A DNA stretch of 33,152 nucleotides from Clostridiales bacterium (GTDB lineage Bacteria; Bacillota; Clostridia; Clostridiales; Clostridiaceae), in assembly GCA_012519845.1 (NCBI GenBank), contig JAAYPK010000090.1, forward strand, positions 1 to 33,152, read 5' to 3'. The translations under genes and the position numbers were made by a program. Positions 9,328 to 17,791 of this stretch are shown here, one piece after another. The first letter of the stretch is position 1. Each line of letters begins with the position of its first letter. The notes under the pieces are model-generated. The model searched no databases. It was not told where the DNA came from and saw nothing but the letters and a program-made list of their open reading frames with translations.

Positions 9328-9355
9328 ATAATATCTTTTTTTACATTATTGTCAA
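9328..9355 (-). promoter_or_regulatory. Sigma-A-like promoter of the bacteriocin cassette
   Basis: On the minus strand a perfect TTGACA -35 (9350-9355) is followed after 16 bp by TATTAT (9328-9333, one mismatch to TATAAT). Transcription would start near 9320, leaving a leader of about 45 nt before the bacteriocin ATG. It is the closest match to consensus among the minus-strand promoters seen here. Confidence 0.7.
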
Positions 9356-9386
9356 TATATTTATATAATTTACAATATATTCAATA

Positions 9387-9424
9387 AAAAAATCATTTAA
9401 GCTTATATACTTAAATGATTTTTT
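9387..9424 (-). terminator. Terminator after recQ
   Basis: A perfect 15-bp inverted repeat (9387-9401 with 9410-9424, core AATCATTTAAG/CTTAAATGATT) surrounds an 8-nt loop. It begins one base past the recQ stop. The arms end in A6/T6, so it can work in either direction, but only the minus strand has a gene ending here. Confidence 0.85.
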
Positions 9425-9425
9425 A

Positions 9426-11195
9426 TCACTTTTCTCCCCAATTAGAAGTAATTCCAATTATTTCATTTCCATATTTGCTGATTTTTTTCTCTCCTATACC
9501 CCTAATATTTAATAATTCCTCTTTTCTTTTAGGCAACTTATTAGATATTTCAATTAATGTAGAATCTGAAAAAATAATATATGGTTTTATATTTTCTTTT
9601 GCCGCAACTACCCTTCTCCACTTTTTCAGTATATCAAATAATTCCTTATTTATTACTTCATTTTCTTCTTTTACTAATAACATTGTTTTTAATCTTCCAT
9701 ATAATATATCCATTGAAGAAGAATTTAATTGTAATATAGAATAAGTCCCTTCCTTTAACTCTACATATCCTTGTTTAATTAATTCCTTAATTAGTGATTT
9801 AATAAAGGAAATACTATATTCTTTCATTATCCCAAAGGTTGTTACTTTGTCTAATTTATTATCAATTATCTTAGGGCCTCGTATTCCCCTTAATATATCA
9901 CTAAGTACAGATATTCCATATTTTCCCCTTGTCCTGTAAACAGTTGACAGTATCATTTGACTTTCCCTTGTAAAGTCTTTAATATAATCATTTTTTAAGC
10001 AATTGCTGCAATTATTACAATATTCTCTATGCCAATTTTCTTCAAAATAATTAATTAATGTTTTTCTTAAACAATTTGATTCTTCGCAAAAATCAATAAT
10101 ATTTTGTAGCTTTTTAAGAGCTATTTCTCTTCTATCTAAATTACTACCTTTATTAATTAAATATTCAACTCTTTTAATGTCATCTCTATTGTAAAACAAA
10201 TAACAACCCGTAGCTTCACCATCTCTTCCACCACGACCGATTTCTTGATAATATCCTTCTAAATTTTTAGGCATAGTACTGTGAATAACATATCTTATAT
10301 TAGACTTGTCTATTCCCATACCAAAAGCATTAGTACAAATCATTATATTCTTTCTTTCAAATAGGAAATCCTCTTGTGATTTATTTTTCTCCTCATCACT
10401 TAATCCTCCATGATACATGGAAACGCTATACCCATAATAAAGTAATTCACTATATAATACTTCAGTTTCTTTTCTCGAAAGACAATATATTATTCCAGAT
10501 TCATCTTCATATTTATTAATTATATTTCTTATTCCTTCTAACTTATCTTCTTCTTTTATAATATTAATAGATAAATTATCACGATTTATACTTCCATTAT
10601 ATATATAAGGATTACTTAAGCCCAGTAAATTAATTGTATCTTTTTTCACCTCTTTAGTTGCTGTAGCTGTAAAAGCTGAAATTACTGGCCTATTCTTAAA
10701 AACTTTAACAAAAGGCTTAATATTTCTATAGCTTATTCTAAAATCATGCCCCCATTCTGATACACAATGAGCCTCATCTACAGCTATTTGGGAAATATCT
10801 AAATCTTTTATCATTTGAATAAATACTTTTGATTTTAGCCTTTCAGGTGTAATATATATAAGTTTGTATGACCCCAAAGAAGCTTCTTTTAATATTTCTT
10901 TTATTTCATCTATTTCTAAGGAACTATTAATATATACAGCCTTAATTCCATTTTCTATTAAAGCATCTACTTGATCTTTCATTAATGAAATAAGTGGAGT
11001 AATTACTATGGTTAATCCAGACATAATAAGAGCAGGTATTTGGTAACATAAAGACTTTCCTCCCCCAGTTGGCATAATACAAAAAGTATCTCTTTTAGAA
11101 ATTATACTTAAAATAATATTTAACTGACCATTTCTGAAATTATCATATCCATAAAATTTTTTTAATGCATACAATGCCTTATCATTATTATTCAA
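9426..11195 (-). CDS. recQ: ATP-dependent DNA helicase RecQ
   Basis: 3'-5' DNA helicase for recombination repair and restart of stalled forks. Walker A PTGGGKS is at 42-48 and the DEAH box at 140-143, followed by the aromatic-rich loop (CVSEWGHDFR). Later helicase motifs include FGMGIDKSNIRYVIHS and QEIGRGGRDG. A four-cysteine zinc region follows (CEESNCLRK, then CNNCSNC), then the winged-helix RQC part. A C-terminal HRDC domain lies at about 509-585, ending in a helix-hairpin-helix-like IRGIGEKKISKYG. At 589 aa it is a full-length RecQ. The start is TTG with AAAGGTGG upstream, a choice less certain than for its neighbours. It lies 39 bp behind thiD and is probably co-transcribed. Confidence 0.95.
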   Translation of the reverse strand: MNNNDKALYALKKFYGYDNFRNGQLNIILSIISKRDTFCIMPTGGGKSLCYQIPALIMSGLTIVITPLISLMKDQVDALIENGIKAVYINSSLEIDEIKEILKEASLGSYKLIYITPERLKSKVFIQMIKDLDISQIAVDEAHCVSEWGHDFRISYRNIKPFVKVFKNRPVISAFTATATKEVKKDTINLLGLSNPYIYNGSINRDNLSINIIKEEDKLEGIRNIINKYEDESGIIYCLSRKETEVLYSELLYYGYSVSMYHGGLSDEEKNKSQEDFLFERKNIMICTNAFGMGIDKSNIRYVIHSTMPKNLEGYYQEIGRGGRDGEATGCYLFYNRDDIKRVEYLINKGSNLDRREIALKKLQNIIDFCEESNCLRKTLINYFEENWHREYCNNCSNCLKNDYIKDFTRESQMILSTVYRTRGKYGISVLSDILRGIRGPKIIDNKLDKVTTFGIMKEYSISFIKSLIKELIKQGYVELKEGTYSILQLNSSSMDILYGRLKTMLLVKEENEVINKELFDILKKWRRVVAAKENIKPYIIFSDSTLIEISNKLPKRKEELLNIRGIGEKKISKYGNEIIGITSNWGEK

Positions 11196-11234
11196 AGCTC
11201 CACCTTTTCCTTTACTTATATAATACCTAAATTA

Positions 11235-12038
11235 TTACTCCATATTAGCCTTTTTATACAACTCATAAAAATGATTAGTAGGTCCTACACCTTTTCCAAG
11301 TTCAATGCCATGTTCAATAGCCACAGTTACATACTCTTTAGCTTTTTCTATAGCTTTTTCAAGGTCCATTCCTTTAGCAATATTAGATGCTATTGCAGAA
11401 GACAAAGTACAGCCTGTACCATGAGTATTCTTTTTATTCAATCTTTCTTGTTTAAAATATGTAAACTTTTCTCCATCATATAATATATCTGTTGCCTCAT
11501 TATCAAGATGTCCACCTTTAACTAAAACATTTTTAGCTCCAAGGTTATTAAGACCAATTGCCGCCTCTTTCATTTCTTCAAGATTACTTATTTTAACACC
11601 TAAAAATTCCTCAGCCTCTGGTAAATTAGGAGTTATTATTGTTGCTAAAGGAAATAACTCTTTTACAAGGGTATCCTTTGCATCATTTGATAATAACTTA
11701 AATCCACTTTTGGAAACCATAACTGTATCTAATACTACTTTAGGTAAATTATTTATTTTTCTTAAGGATTTAGCTATAGCCTTAATAGATTCAATTTTTG
11801 ATACCATTCCAATTTTTATTGCATCAACCTTTATATCATCAAAAATAACTTCTATTTGTTTACTTATCATTTCTGGAGTTACATCTTGACTATCAAAAAC
11901 CCCCATAGTATTTTGTGCAGTAATTGCAGTTATTGCACTCATAGCAAATACACCATTTGCTGAAATTGTTTTTATATCTGCTTGTATTCCAGCTCCCCCT
12001 GATGAATCTGAGCCTGCAATTGTTAATACTGTTTTCAT
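11235..12038 (-). CDS. thiD: Hydroxymethylpyrimidine/phosphomethylpyrimidine kinase ThiD
   Basis: Ribokinase-family enzyme that phosphorylates HMP and then HMP-P to HMP-PP for thiamin synthesis. The N-terminal TIAGSDSSGGAGIQADIKT block is diagnostic. TPNLPEAE, VLVKGGH and the C-terminal NTHGTGCTLSSAIA anion-hole and catalytic motif follow. The open frame reaches 12068, but ATG 12038 with AGAGGTG upstream gives the family-typical start (MKTVLTIAGSD) and a 267-aa protein. No TPP riboswitch is visible in the short upstream gap, and no other thiamin gene is present. A salvage role, or activity on pyridoxal as in some related kinases, is possible. Confidence 0.92.
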   Translation of the reverse strand: MKTVLTIAGSDSSGGAGIQADIKTISANGVFAMSAITAITAQNTMGVFDSQDVTPEMISKQIEVIFDDIKVDAIKIGMVSKIESIKAIAKSLRKINNLPKVVLDTVMVSKSGFKLLSNDAKDTLVKELFPLATIITPNLPEAEEFLGVKISNLEEMKEAAIGLNNLGAKNVLVKGGHLDNEATDILYDGEKFTYFKQERLNKKNTHGTGCTLSSAIASNIAKGMDLEKAIEKAKEYVTVAIEHGIELGKGVGPTNHFYELYKKANME

Positions 12039-12102
12039 ATTATCACCTCTTATTTGTAATTTTATCATAATACTATATTCTATATTATATAATTTTCTAA
12101 AG

Positions 12103-12146
12103 AAAAAAATAGACCATGCACTAATGATTTAGTGCCATAGCCTATT
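12103..12146 (-). terminator. Terminator after the orphan membrane protein gene
   Basis: On the minus strand, GCACTAA and TTAGTGC (12118-12124 with 12129-12135) form a 7-bp stem with a 4-nt loop. The outer AATAG/CTATT pairs lie beyond an internal loop, and a run of seven T (12109-12103) follows. It begins directly past the stop of the gene ending at 12148 and before the thiD ribosome site. Confidence 0.7.
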
Positions 12147-12147
12147 A

Positions 12148-12996
12148 TTAATACTTCTTTAAAAAGTATACTAAACAAATTGTAATTAATATAGCAAATG
12201 ATAGTATTACTCTTTGCAAAACCTTATTTTCAAATTCATGATTTCTAATTCTAGCATTAAAACTATTTTTCTTAATATCAATAAATTGTTTAATAAATAA
12301 AATAATCTCTGAAATGACTAAAGCCAAAACAGGCCAAACTAAAAATATAGTTGTTATTGCTAACTTTATTGCTTGATCATACACTAAAAATGAAAAAATA
12401 AAAGCTAAAATTATATTAATAGCTACAAATGGTGGTATGAACTTAATCATTTCATATATTCTTTGCCAACTATCATCACTATAACAAGCTGTAACATAAA
12501 AATCATTAAATCTTATTTCATCAAACTGGAAATTAGAATTATTTTTATCTATTTTAGCTCTTATATCCTTTATTAATTCACCTACATTTTCTACATCAAT
12601 AATAATCTTAATGACTTTATCTTTACTCTTTATTTTAAAAGATCCTCTCGAAAATTTAATAATCGGAAACTCTACTTCAACAACATCTTTATATGCAATT
12701 GCTATATTTTTATTTTTTTCTTTATATATTAAATTTTCCTTTCCAACTACAATACTCATACTTTTAAACTTCTTGAAATAAAATTTATATAATATTCCTA
12801 AAACAATTAAAAACAATACTATTAATCCTACTAATGTTATAGTAAAATCTTTGAAAAAATCATTTTTGGAAAAGGTGCTAATAGATAAATATATTAATGT
12901 AGCATAAACTAAATATAGACCAATAATATATATTAATACTCCTATTGCTGGCTTAATTGGCTCTCTTAAGTGCTTTCTATATATATACGTCTTCAC
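12148..12996 (-). CDS. Hypothetical membrane protein with a central soluble domain
   Basis: I do not recognise a named family with confidence. The 282-aa protein has two membrane segments near the N-terminus (about 18-40 and 52-70), then a soluble region of about 110 residues with a beta-strand-rich pattern (SMSIVVGKENLIYKEKN, IAYKDVVEVEF, VIKIIIDVENV). Two or three more membrane segments follow (about 190-235 and 260-280). The first half recalls bacterial membrane proteins with a PH-like domain (YcxB type), but this is only a structural impression. The start is GTG with AGGAG nine bases upstream. It stands alone, with its own promoter and terminator. Confidence 0.7.
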   Translation of the reverse strand: MKTYIYRKHLREPIKPAIGVLIYIIGLYLVYATLIYLSISTFSKNDFFKDFTITLVGLIVLFLIVLGILYKFYFKKFKSMSIVVGKENLIYKEKNKNIAIAYKDVVEVEFPIIKFSRGSFKIKSKDKVIKIIIDVENVGELIKDIRAKIDKNNSNFQFDEIRFNDFYVTACYSDDSWQRIYEMIKFIPPFVAINIILAFIFSFLVYDQAIKLAITTIFLVWPVLALVISEIILFIKQFIDIKKNSFNARIRNHEFENKVLQRVILSFAILITICLVYFLKKY

Positions 12997-13119
12997 TTTG
13001 CCCCGCTCCTTTTACGAATATTAAATAGAATAAATATTATAAAAAACTATATAAAAAGTCTATAAATTACTATTATAGTCGACACTACTATCATAAATAT
13101 TTCTATACATAATTACTCT

Positions 13120-13147
13120 ATTATACTAATAATAACATAATTTTCAA
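13120..13147 (-). promoter_or_regulatory. Sigma-A-like promoter of the orphan membrane protein gene
   Basis: On the minus strand TTGAAA (13142-13147) and a perfect TATAAT (13120-13125) are separated by 16 bp. The leader to the GTG start would be about 115 nt, long for so small a gap. It contains short inverted repeats (CTATA/TATAG) but no recognisable riboswitch. Nothing else is seen in the 200-bp gap 12997-13196 apart from T-rich sequence past the sdaAA stop. Confidence 0.55.
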
Positions 13148-13196
13148 TCTAAATAAATAAAAAAGTATTACTTTATTGTGAATTTCTTGTAAATTG

Positions 13197-14075
13197 TCAT
13201 TCCCCAAATACTTGTTTTTTAAGTGCCAACCCTGTTTTTGTTATAGCAACTCCACCTAAAGCCGTTTCTCTAAGCTCTTTAGGCATATTTTTACCTACTT
13301 TATACATTGCTGAAACAGCATCATCAAAAGGAATTTTAGAGGATATACCTGCCATAACCATATCAGCTGTACTTAATGCACTTATAGCCCCACTAGCATT
13401 TCTTTTTGCGCAGGGAATTTCAACCAATCCTGCCACTGGATCACAAACTAATCCTAATATATTTTTTATTACAATTGCAGCAGCATCCAGACTCATTCTT
13501 GGATTCCCACCCATTATTTCAACTACCGCAGCAGAAGCCATAGCTGCAGCAGAACCACATTCTGCTTGGCATCCTCCTTCAGCTCCTGATAAAGTGGCAT
13601 TCATTCCAATAATCATTCCTACCGCCGAAGCAGCAAATAACCCTTTTATCAAAGTATCATCATCTAAAGATAATTTTTCTCCAACGGATAAAATAACTGC
13701 TGGCAAAATTCCACAAGACCCTGCTGTAGGGCAAGCAACTATTTTTCCCATAGCTGCATTTACTTCTGAAGAGGATATGGCCATAGCCATGGCAAGAATG
13801 ATTGTATTCCCTGTTAATGACTTTTCACTTTTTAAATATTTCTTTAATTTATATCCATCTCCGCCTATAAGTCCACTTACAGAATATATTTCTCTTTCCA
13901 TGCCTTCATTTGCAGAACTTCTCATAACATTAAGATTTCTTCTCATTCTTTCAATAACTTCAGTTCTATTTAAATTACTTCTTTCTATTTCCTTTAATAT
14001 AGCATATTCGCTTAAAGATATTTTTTCTTCATTACAAATAATTAAAAGTTCTTCACCACTTTTTGCTGTCTTCAT
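13197..14075 (-). CDS. sdaAA: L-serine dehydratase, iron-sulfur-dependent, alpha subunit
   Basis: Catalytic half of the two-subunit, oxygen-sensitive L-serine dehydratase (serine to pyruvate and ammonia), typical of clostridia. Motifs of the [4Fe-4S] enzyme are all visible: CPTAGSCGILPAV, SGAEGGCQAECGSA and LGLVCDPVAGLVEIPC. These supply the conserved cysteines. Length (292 aa) is standard. It begins 2 bp past the beta-subunit stop, and its AAGGAG site lies within the end of that gene, so the two are coupled. I see no strong hairpin terminator after it, only a T-rich tract. Confidence 0.95.
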   Translation of the reverse strand: MKTAKSGEELLIICNEEKISLSEYAILKEIERSNLNRTEVIERMRRNLNVMRSSANEGMEREIYSVSGLIGGDGYKLKKYLKSEKSLTGNTIILAMAMAISSSEVNAAMGKIVACPTAGSCGILPAVILSVGEKLSLDDDTLIKGLFAASAVGMIIGMNATLSGAEGGCQAECGSAAAMASAAVVEIMGGNPRMSLDAAAIVIKNILGLVCDPVAGLVEIPCAKRNASGAISALSTADMVMAGISSKIPFDDAVSAMYKVGKNMPKELRETALGGVAITKTGLALKKQVFGE

Positions 14076-14077
14076 AC

Positions 14078-14758
14078 TTATTCTCCTTCTCCTATAGTGT
14101 TAATTTTAATTACTCTATTAATAATATCTAGATTTCCTATTTCTTTTAATACTACATCTGGAATATGGTTATCCACTTCAAAAACCATAGTTGCATCTTT
14201 TCCTTTATCATTTCTAAATACCTTCATAAACGCTATATTAATATTATTATTAAATAAAATAGAACTTACCTTTGATACTGCACCCTTAACATCTACTAGA
14301 AAAACAATTAATGTATTATATTCCCCTGTAAAATCAACATTATTACCATTAATCTGATTTATTTGAATTCTTCCCCCACCAATAGAAGATCCAACAACTT
14401 CACATTTGTTTCCTTTCTTTGTTTCCATTGATATTTTTACTGTGTTAGGATGAACATCACCTAAATCATCTTCTTTAAATTCAAATTCTATTTTTTCTTT
14501 TTTTGCAATTTCTATGGAATCTCGAAGCCTTATATCACAAGGCTCCATTCCTAAAATTCCTGCTAGTAATGCTCTATCTGTACCATGCCCCTTGTAGGTT
14601 TTTCCAAAAGATCCATGCAAATAAAAAATAACTGATTTAATTTCTCCATTTGAAATGAATTTAGCAATTTTAGCTAACCTTGCTGCTCCTGCAGTATGAG
14701 AACTTGAAGGTCCAATCATAACCGGTCCAATAATGTCAAAAACGCTTGGGTTACTCAT
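14078..14758 (-). CDS. sdaAB: L-serine dehydratase, iron-sulfur-dependent, beta subunit
   Basis: Partner of the alpha subunit. The N-terminal substrate-binding motif GPSSSHTAGAARLAK begins at residue 16, and GSIGGGRIQI-type residues precede the C-terminal ACT domain (about 148-226), a common site for amino-acid regulation. At 226 aa it is the normal separate beta chain; in enteric bacteria the two are fused. The start follows AAGGAG at seven bases. It is 32 bp behind the uridine-kinase-like gene with no promoter or terminator visible between them, so the three may form one transcript. Confidence 0.95.
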   Translation of the reverse strand: MSNPSVFDIIGPVMIGPSSSHTAGAARLAKIAKFISNGEIKSVIFYLHGSFGKTYKGHGTDRALLAGILGMEPCDIRLRDSIEIAKKEKIEFEFKEDDLGDVHPNTVKISMETKKGNKCEVVGSSIGGGRIQINQINGNNVDFTGEYNTLIVFLVDVKGAVSKVSSILFNNNINIAFMKVFRNDKGKDATMVFEVDNHIPDVVLKEIGNLDIINRVIKINTIGEGE

Positions 14759-14790
14759 CTAATATCTCCTTATCTTTTGTAAACTATATT

Positions 14791-16428
14791 TTAATATTCG
14801 TAAAAACAACTGCCTCCAATAAATTCTCTTAGTATGGAATTTTCTAGTACATATTTGAATTCCACTTCTTTAAAGAAATATAAAAATGATTTTAGTCTTA
14901 CTGCTTCATAATAAACAGAACTACTTGGCTTGATTTTTTCTAATTCCTTTAAAGCATATGGTTTTAATACTGATAATTCATATACTAAAGTAGAATTAAA
15001 CATATCATCTGCCTCATCTTGATAAACAAAAATATTTTTCTTTTCTCCTTTTTTTATTGATGGCCACATTTTTAAGGTTTCTTCTGCTCCATACCCTCTT
15101 GAAAGATAATCTCTAACTATTCTTCTTATTTTTCTAACATCAGTAGTAGAAATTCTATTGTGATTATCTAAATTTAATTGAGTTAATGCAGATATATATA
15201 CTTTATATTTTTTATCATTAGAAATTTCATCTGTAAGAAGAGGGTTAAGCCCATGAATACCTTCTACAATTAAAATTCCATTGCTAGGTAACTTAATTTT
15301 TTCTCCATGCCACTCCCTTGTTCCTGTTTTAAAATTATAACTTGGGGTTTCTACTTCTTCCCCATTTAGCAACGCCTTCAAATTAGCATTGAAAAGCTTT
15401 AAATCTATTGAATATATAGATTCAAAATCATAATCTCCATTTTCATCTTTAGGTGAATCTTCCCTATTTACAAAGTAATCGTCTAAAGATAGCTTAAGCG
15501 GAATTAATCCATTTACTCTTAATTGAATCCCTAATCTTAAAGAAAAAGTTGTTTTCCCTGAAGAAGAAGGTCCTGCAATTAATACAACTTTTACACCCTC
15601 CTTCTTACAAATATTATCTGCTATTTGAGCTATTTTTTTCTCATGAAGAGCTTCAGAAGTTAATATCAATTCCTTCATTTCCTTACTTTCAAGCTTTTCA
15701 TTTAAACTTGCCACTTCACCTACTCCTAAAATATTAAGCCATTTTTCAGTTTCATAAAATACTCCTGCAAGCCTTTTTTGCTCATTAAATTCTGGCAGAA
15801 TATTAACATTCCCCTCCATTGGATTTCTTAACACAAATCCATGAGCATATTTAATTAAGTCAAATGCTTTAATAGTCCCAGTTGAATAGGCCATAGGTCC
15901 ATAAAAATAATCATATCTTCCTTCTAATTCATACAAACTTACTGTTTTAAAACTAACTTGCTTTAATAATTTAACCTTATCTTCCATCCCATAACTTTGA
16001 AATATCCTAATTGCTTTATCTATTGGTACCTCTACCTTCTTTATTTCTACATCTCTAGAAATAATATCTGCCATACCATCTTTTATTTTTATAATATCCT
16101 CCTGACTTAATGGCTTTTCTTTTATAATTTCCCCAAAAGTTCCTTTGGAAATGGAATGTTCTATTATTATTTTAGCATCCTTAAATATATCTAAAACAAC
16201 CTTAATAAAAACAAACTGTAATGTTCTAGAATAAACTTTCCAGCCAATTTCACTATTTGAATGAATAAATTTAATCTTGTCCTTTTTAGGTACTTCATCA
16301 CCTAATTCGTAGTAATTTCCATCTTGTTCACATAATACAATGTCTCTATAATCATAATTTTTATCTAATAAATCTTTAAATGTCATCTTTTTTTTCAATT
16401 CTATTTCCCCTTTACTTTTTATTATCAT
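14791..16428 (-). CDS. Uridine-kinase-like nucleoside kinase with N-terminal TGS/ThrRS-like region
   Basis: A two-part protein. The N-terminal ~60 residues look like a TGS domain, followed by a region resembling the second additional domain of threonyl-tRNA synthetase (EHSISKGTFGEI near 93-104). The C-terminal half is a P-loop kinase of the uridine kinase/phosphoribulokinase type: GPSSSGKT at about 286-293, LSLDDYFVNRED, IVEGIHGLNP and an RIRRIVRD-like segment. This fusion is widespread in clostridia; the substrate is usually assumed to be a nucleoside but is not proven by sequence. The open frame begins with TTG at 16437; ATG 16428, after a weak GGA site, is preferred (545 aa). Confidence 0.88.
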   Translation of the reverse strand: MIIKSKGEIELKKKMTFKDLLDKNYDYRDIVLCEQDGNYYELGDEVPKKDKIKFIHSNSEIGWKVYSRTLQFVFIKVVLDIFKDAKIIIEHSISKGTFGEIIKEKPLSQEDIIKIKDGMADIISRDVEIKKVEVPIDKAIRIFQSYGMEDKVKLLKQVSFKTVSLYELEGRYDYFYGPMAYSTGTIKAFDLIKYAHGFVLRNPMEGNVNILPEFNEQKRLAGVFYETEKWLNILGVGEVASLNEKLESKEMKELILTSEALHEKKIAQIADNICKKEGVKVVLIAGPSSSGKTTFSLRLGIQLRVNGLIPLKLSLDDYFVNREDSPKDENGDYDFESIYSIDLKLFNANLKALLNGEEVETPSYNFKTGTREWHGEKIKLPSNGILIVEGIHGLNPLLTDEISNDKKYKVYISALTQLNLDNHNRISTTDVRKIRRIVRDYLSRGYGAEETLKMWPSIKKGEKKNIFVYQDEADDMFNSTLVYELSVLKPYALKELEKIKPSSSVYYEAVRLKSFLYFFKEVEFKYVLENSILREFIGGSCFYEY

Positions 16429-16544
16429 GTATTCCAATATATTATGCCCAATTATATGATTATTCTACGTTATTTATAATAAACCTTCATTATTAATGTA
16501 TATTAAATTTTATTTTACAAATATTATACACGAGGTGTTAATTT

Positions 16545-17210
16545 ATGTTTATTACTTTTATAAGAACTGCTATTTTATATACTTTAGTTGTAATAATTAT
16601 GAGACTTATGGGAAAACGCCAAATAGGTGAACTTCAACCTTACGAATTTGTTATTACAATTATGATTTCAGATTTAGCAGCTCTTCCAATGCAAGATACC
16701 AGGCTTCCTCTTTTACTTGGTATTATTCCTATAATAACATTATTATTTTTAAAAACTATATTATCTCAATTACAATTAAAATTTCAAGTATTAAGAAAAG
16801 TTATTGATGGTGAACCATCTATTTTAATACATGCAGGAAAATTAAATTATAACGTTCTAAAAAGTCAACAAATTAATATTGATGAATTAATTGAAGAATT
16901 ACGACTTTTAGGATATTTTGATATACAAGAAATTCAATATGCCATATTAGAGAATAACGGAAAACTATCCATATTGCCAATGGATAAAAATAAAGAAAAC
17001 ACACCTAATCTTCCAACAATTCTAATCTCTGATGGTAAAATTAATAAAAATTCATTAACCAGTAGTAACAAGGATATAAAATGGATTACTAATATATTGC
17101 ATGAAAACGGAATTAAATCAATAGATGAAGTATTAATTGCCTTATTGGATACTCATGGTGATTTTAAATATCAACTATACGATGAATATGAAAGGAAATG
17201 TAAAAAATGA
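16545..17210 (+). CDS. DUF421 (YetF-like) membrane protein
   Basis: Belongs to the YetF/DUF421 family. Three membrane segments lie in the first ~80 residues with the typical block MRLMGKRQIGELQPYEFVITI. A cytoplasmic region follows (VIDGEPSILIHAGKLNYNVLK, IDELIEELRLLGYFDIQEIQYAILENNGKLSI). In Bacillus, family members affect spore germination or envelope properties; the molecular function is unknown. The start follows GAGGTG at seven bases. Its last four bases overlap the next gene. It is divergent from the kinase-like gene; the 116 bp between them have no strong promoter match that I can defend. Confidence 0.88.
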   Translation: MFITFIRTAILYTLVVIIMRLMGKRQIGELQPYEFVITIMISDLAALPMQDTRLPLLLGIIPIITLLFLKTILSQLQLKFQVLRKVIDGEPSILIHAGKLNYNVLKSQQINIDELIEELRLLGYFDIQEIQYAILENNGKLSILPMDKNKENTPNLPTILISDGKINKNSLTSSNKDIKWITNILHENGIKSIDEVLIALLDTHGDFKYQLYDEYERKCKK

Positions 17211-17587
17211 AAAATACTCTTATTTCTATAATACTTTTTTGCCTTTTATTAGGTTTTATAATGTATACTAACATTTCCTTAGAAAAACTATGTTATAATG
17301 TAACCTCAAAATGTGAAACCATTGAAGATTATCTAAATAATAATAACTGGGATTTAGCTTATATTGAATCAAAGGATGTTTTGATTGAAATAGAAGAAAA
17401 TGCTTTATTATCATCAATTTATCTAAATCATTGCGATTTTGATAATCTACATAATGAAGCAATTAAACTTACTCAATACATAAAATACAATGATATATCT
17501 GAAAGTAATGCTGCTGTTAGCATATTAAAGATATCTGCTCAAAATATAAAAAATCTTAATAAACCTACAATTGAAAATATATTCTAA
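17207..17587 (+). CDS. DUF4363-like small membrane-anchored protein
   Basis: 126 aa with one N-terminal membrane segment (LISIILFCLLLGFIMYTNI) and a helical extracytoplasmic domain. Size, anchor and its overlap with a DUF421 gene fit the DUF4363 family, which is often found in this position in clostridia. The four-base overlap (ATGA) with the upstream gene indicates coupled translation and probable joint function. A WDLAYIESKDVLIEIEENA stretch is likely a helix pair. Function is unknown. Confidence 0.75.
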   Translation: MKNTLISIILFCLLLGFIMYTNISLEKLCYNVTSKCETIEDYLNNNNWDLAYIESKDVLIEIEENALLSSIYLNHCDFDNLHNEAIKLTQYIKYNDISESNAAVSILKISAQNIKNLNKPTIENIF

Positions 17588-17682
17588 AAGACTGCCGTCA
17601 ATGATTTTATCTTTTGAAATGATATTAAGCATGTCAAGAGTAGCAAAGTATATTGACACCAAAAGAGAAATACAAGCAGTAT

Positions 17683-17714
17683 AAAAACTGCCAGTAGATT
17701 ACACCTACTGGCAG
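17683..17714 (-). terminator. Terminator between convergent operons
   Basis: A perfect 10-bp stem, CTGCCAGTAG/CTACTGGCAG (17688-17697 with 17705-17714), has a 7-nt loop. On the minus strand it is followed at once by five T (17687-17683), suiting the exporter operon that ends at 17792. On the plus strand a T-rich run starts a few bases later, so it may also end the DUF421 transcript. The remaining gap 17588-17791 shows nothing else convincing. Confidence 0.8.
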
Positions 17715-17791
17715 AAAAGATTTTTATATTTTTTAATTGTCTAATTGACTGGAAACAGCTCAAAAGACAGCCTAACATTACACTATTTTTT

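Noticed and set aside
12039..12102. TPP riboswitch before thiD
   Set aside because: The leader is short and A/T-rich and shows no conserved thi-box sequence.
13594..14097. 167-aa plus-strand open frame opposite sdaAA
   Set aside because: Lies wholly antisense to the well-supported serine dehydratase alpha subunit; no family resemblance.
17589..17684. 31-codon plus-strand frame after the DUF4363-like gene, considered as a transposase or gene remnant
   Set aside because: Too short and not recognisable; could not be distinguished from chance in A/T-rich sequence.
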